Shown piece after piece: positions 13,146 to 13,147 of a stretch of 13,147 nucleotides of DNA (its first letter is position 1; every line of letters begins with the position of its first letter). The position numbers and the translations under genes are program-made. The stretch is from positions 1-13,147 of the forward strand of contig JALSPE010000179.1 of NCBI GenBank assembly GCA_026986085.1, given 5' to 3'. The notes beneath the pieces were generated by a model. It ran no database searches. It had not been told where the DNA came from and saw only the letters and a program-made list of their open reading frames with translations. Source of the DNA: Campylobacteraceae bacterium. GTDB lineage: Bacteria; Campylobacterota; Campylobacteria; Campylobacterales; Sulfurovaceae.

Positions 13146-13147
13146 CC

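Larger units (their letters stand above)
12648..13147. other. Long non-coding region after groEL
   Basis: At least 500 bp without a credible ORF. In order it holds a C-rich tract (12649-12658), a foldable segment (12663-12823) and a second C-rich tract (12829-12839). An AT-rich spacer then contains a lone hairpin-module core (TAAAC, then GAATTTATTC, 12881-12899), and repeat copy B runs from 12931 to the window edge. The distal neighbour lies outside the window. By analogy with copies A and C, the next gene is predicted to be on the - strand. Confidence 0.6.

Overview
The window is very AT-rich and densely coded. Its gene set points to a free-living Campylobacterota (epsilonproteobacterial) genome, probably of the Sulfurimonas/Sulfurovum kind. 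The evidence is an isolated trpC, a Bpt-type N-degron aminoacyltransferase beside tyrA, a YkgJ-type cysteine-cluster protein, a stand-alone Aer-like PAS protein resembling Campylobacter CetB, and a groESL operon without a CIRCE box. The genus is an inference; no 16S gene or other marker is present.

Layout from left to right. (1) The last 16 codons of a + strand gene, ending at 51, are followed by a hairpin. (2) A 370-bp non-coding stretch carries copy A of an intergenic repeat. (3) A leftward block encodes a small membrane protein, prephenate dehydrogenase (tyrA) and aspartate/glutamate leucyltransferase (bpt); tyrA and bpt overlap by 4 nt. (4) A 49-bp divergent promoter region leads into a rightward operon: trmN6-like methyltransferase, YkgJ-family protein, periplasmic TPR protein, trpC and a periplasmic coiled-coil protein. 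Its first four genes overlap one another. (5) An orphan PAS redox/energy sensor and a membrane-anchored alpha/beta hydrolase follow. (6) A convergent junction carries repeat copy C. (7) A leftward block holds serS, a small outer-membrane beta-barrel protein and a tRNA with CAU anticodon, in left-to-right order. (8) A regulatory region with a near-perfect sigma70 promoter and an inverted-repeat operator candidate drives groES-groEL rightward. (9) At least 500 bp of non-coding DNA follows groEL. It contains a strongly foldable segment of about 160 nt and repeat copy B, which runs to the window edge.

Most genes are housekeeping: aromatic amino acid synthesis (tyrA, trpC), translation (serS, tRNA, tRNA modification), protein quality control (bpt, groESL), envelope and taxis. 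The non-coding DNA is the unusual part. Every convergent (3'-to-3') gene junction in the window carries members of one dispersed repeat family: a small hairpin module followed by a GAG-purine-pyrimidine-A6 tail. Two junctions also share a diverged unit of about 190 to 210 bp. I did not see it in the divergent or tandem gaps. This is best read as a REP-like terminator or nucleoid repeat family, possibly mobile, and it is the strongest candidate here for something undescribed. I see no CRISPR array, transposase, integrase, toxin-antitoxin pair, restriction system or other defence system.
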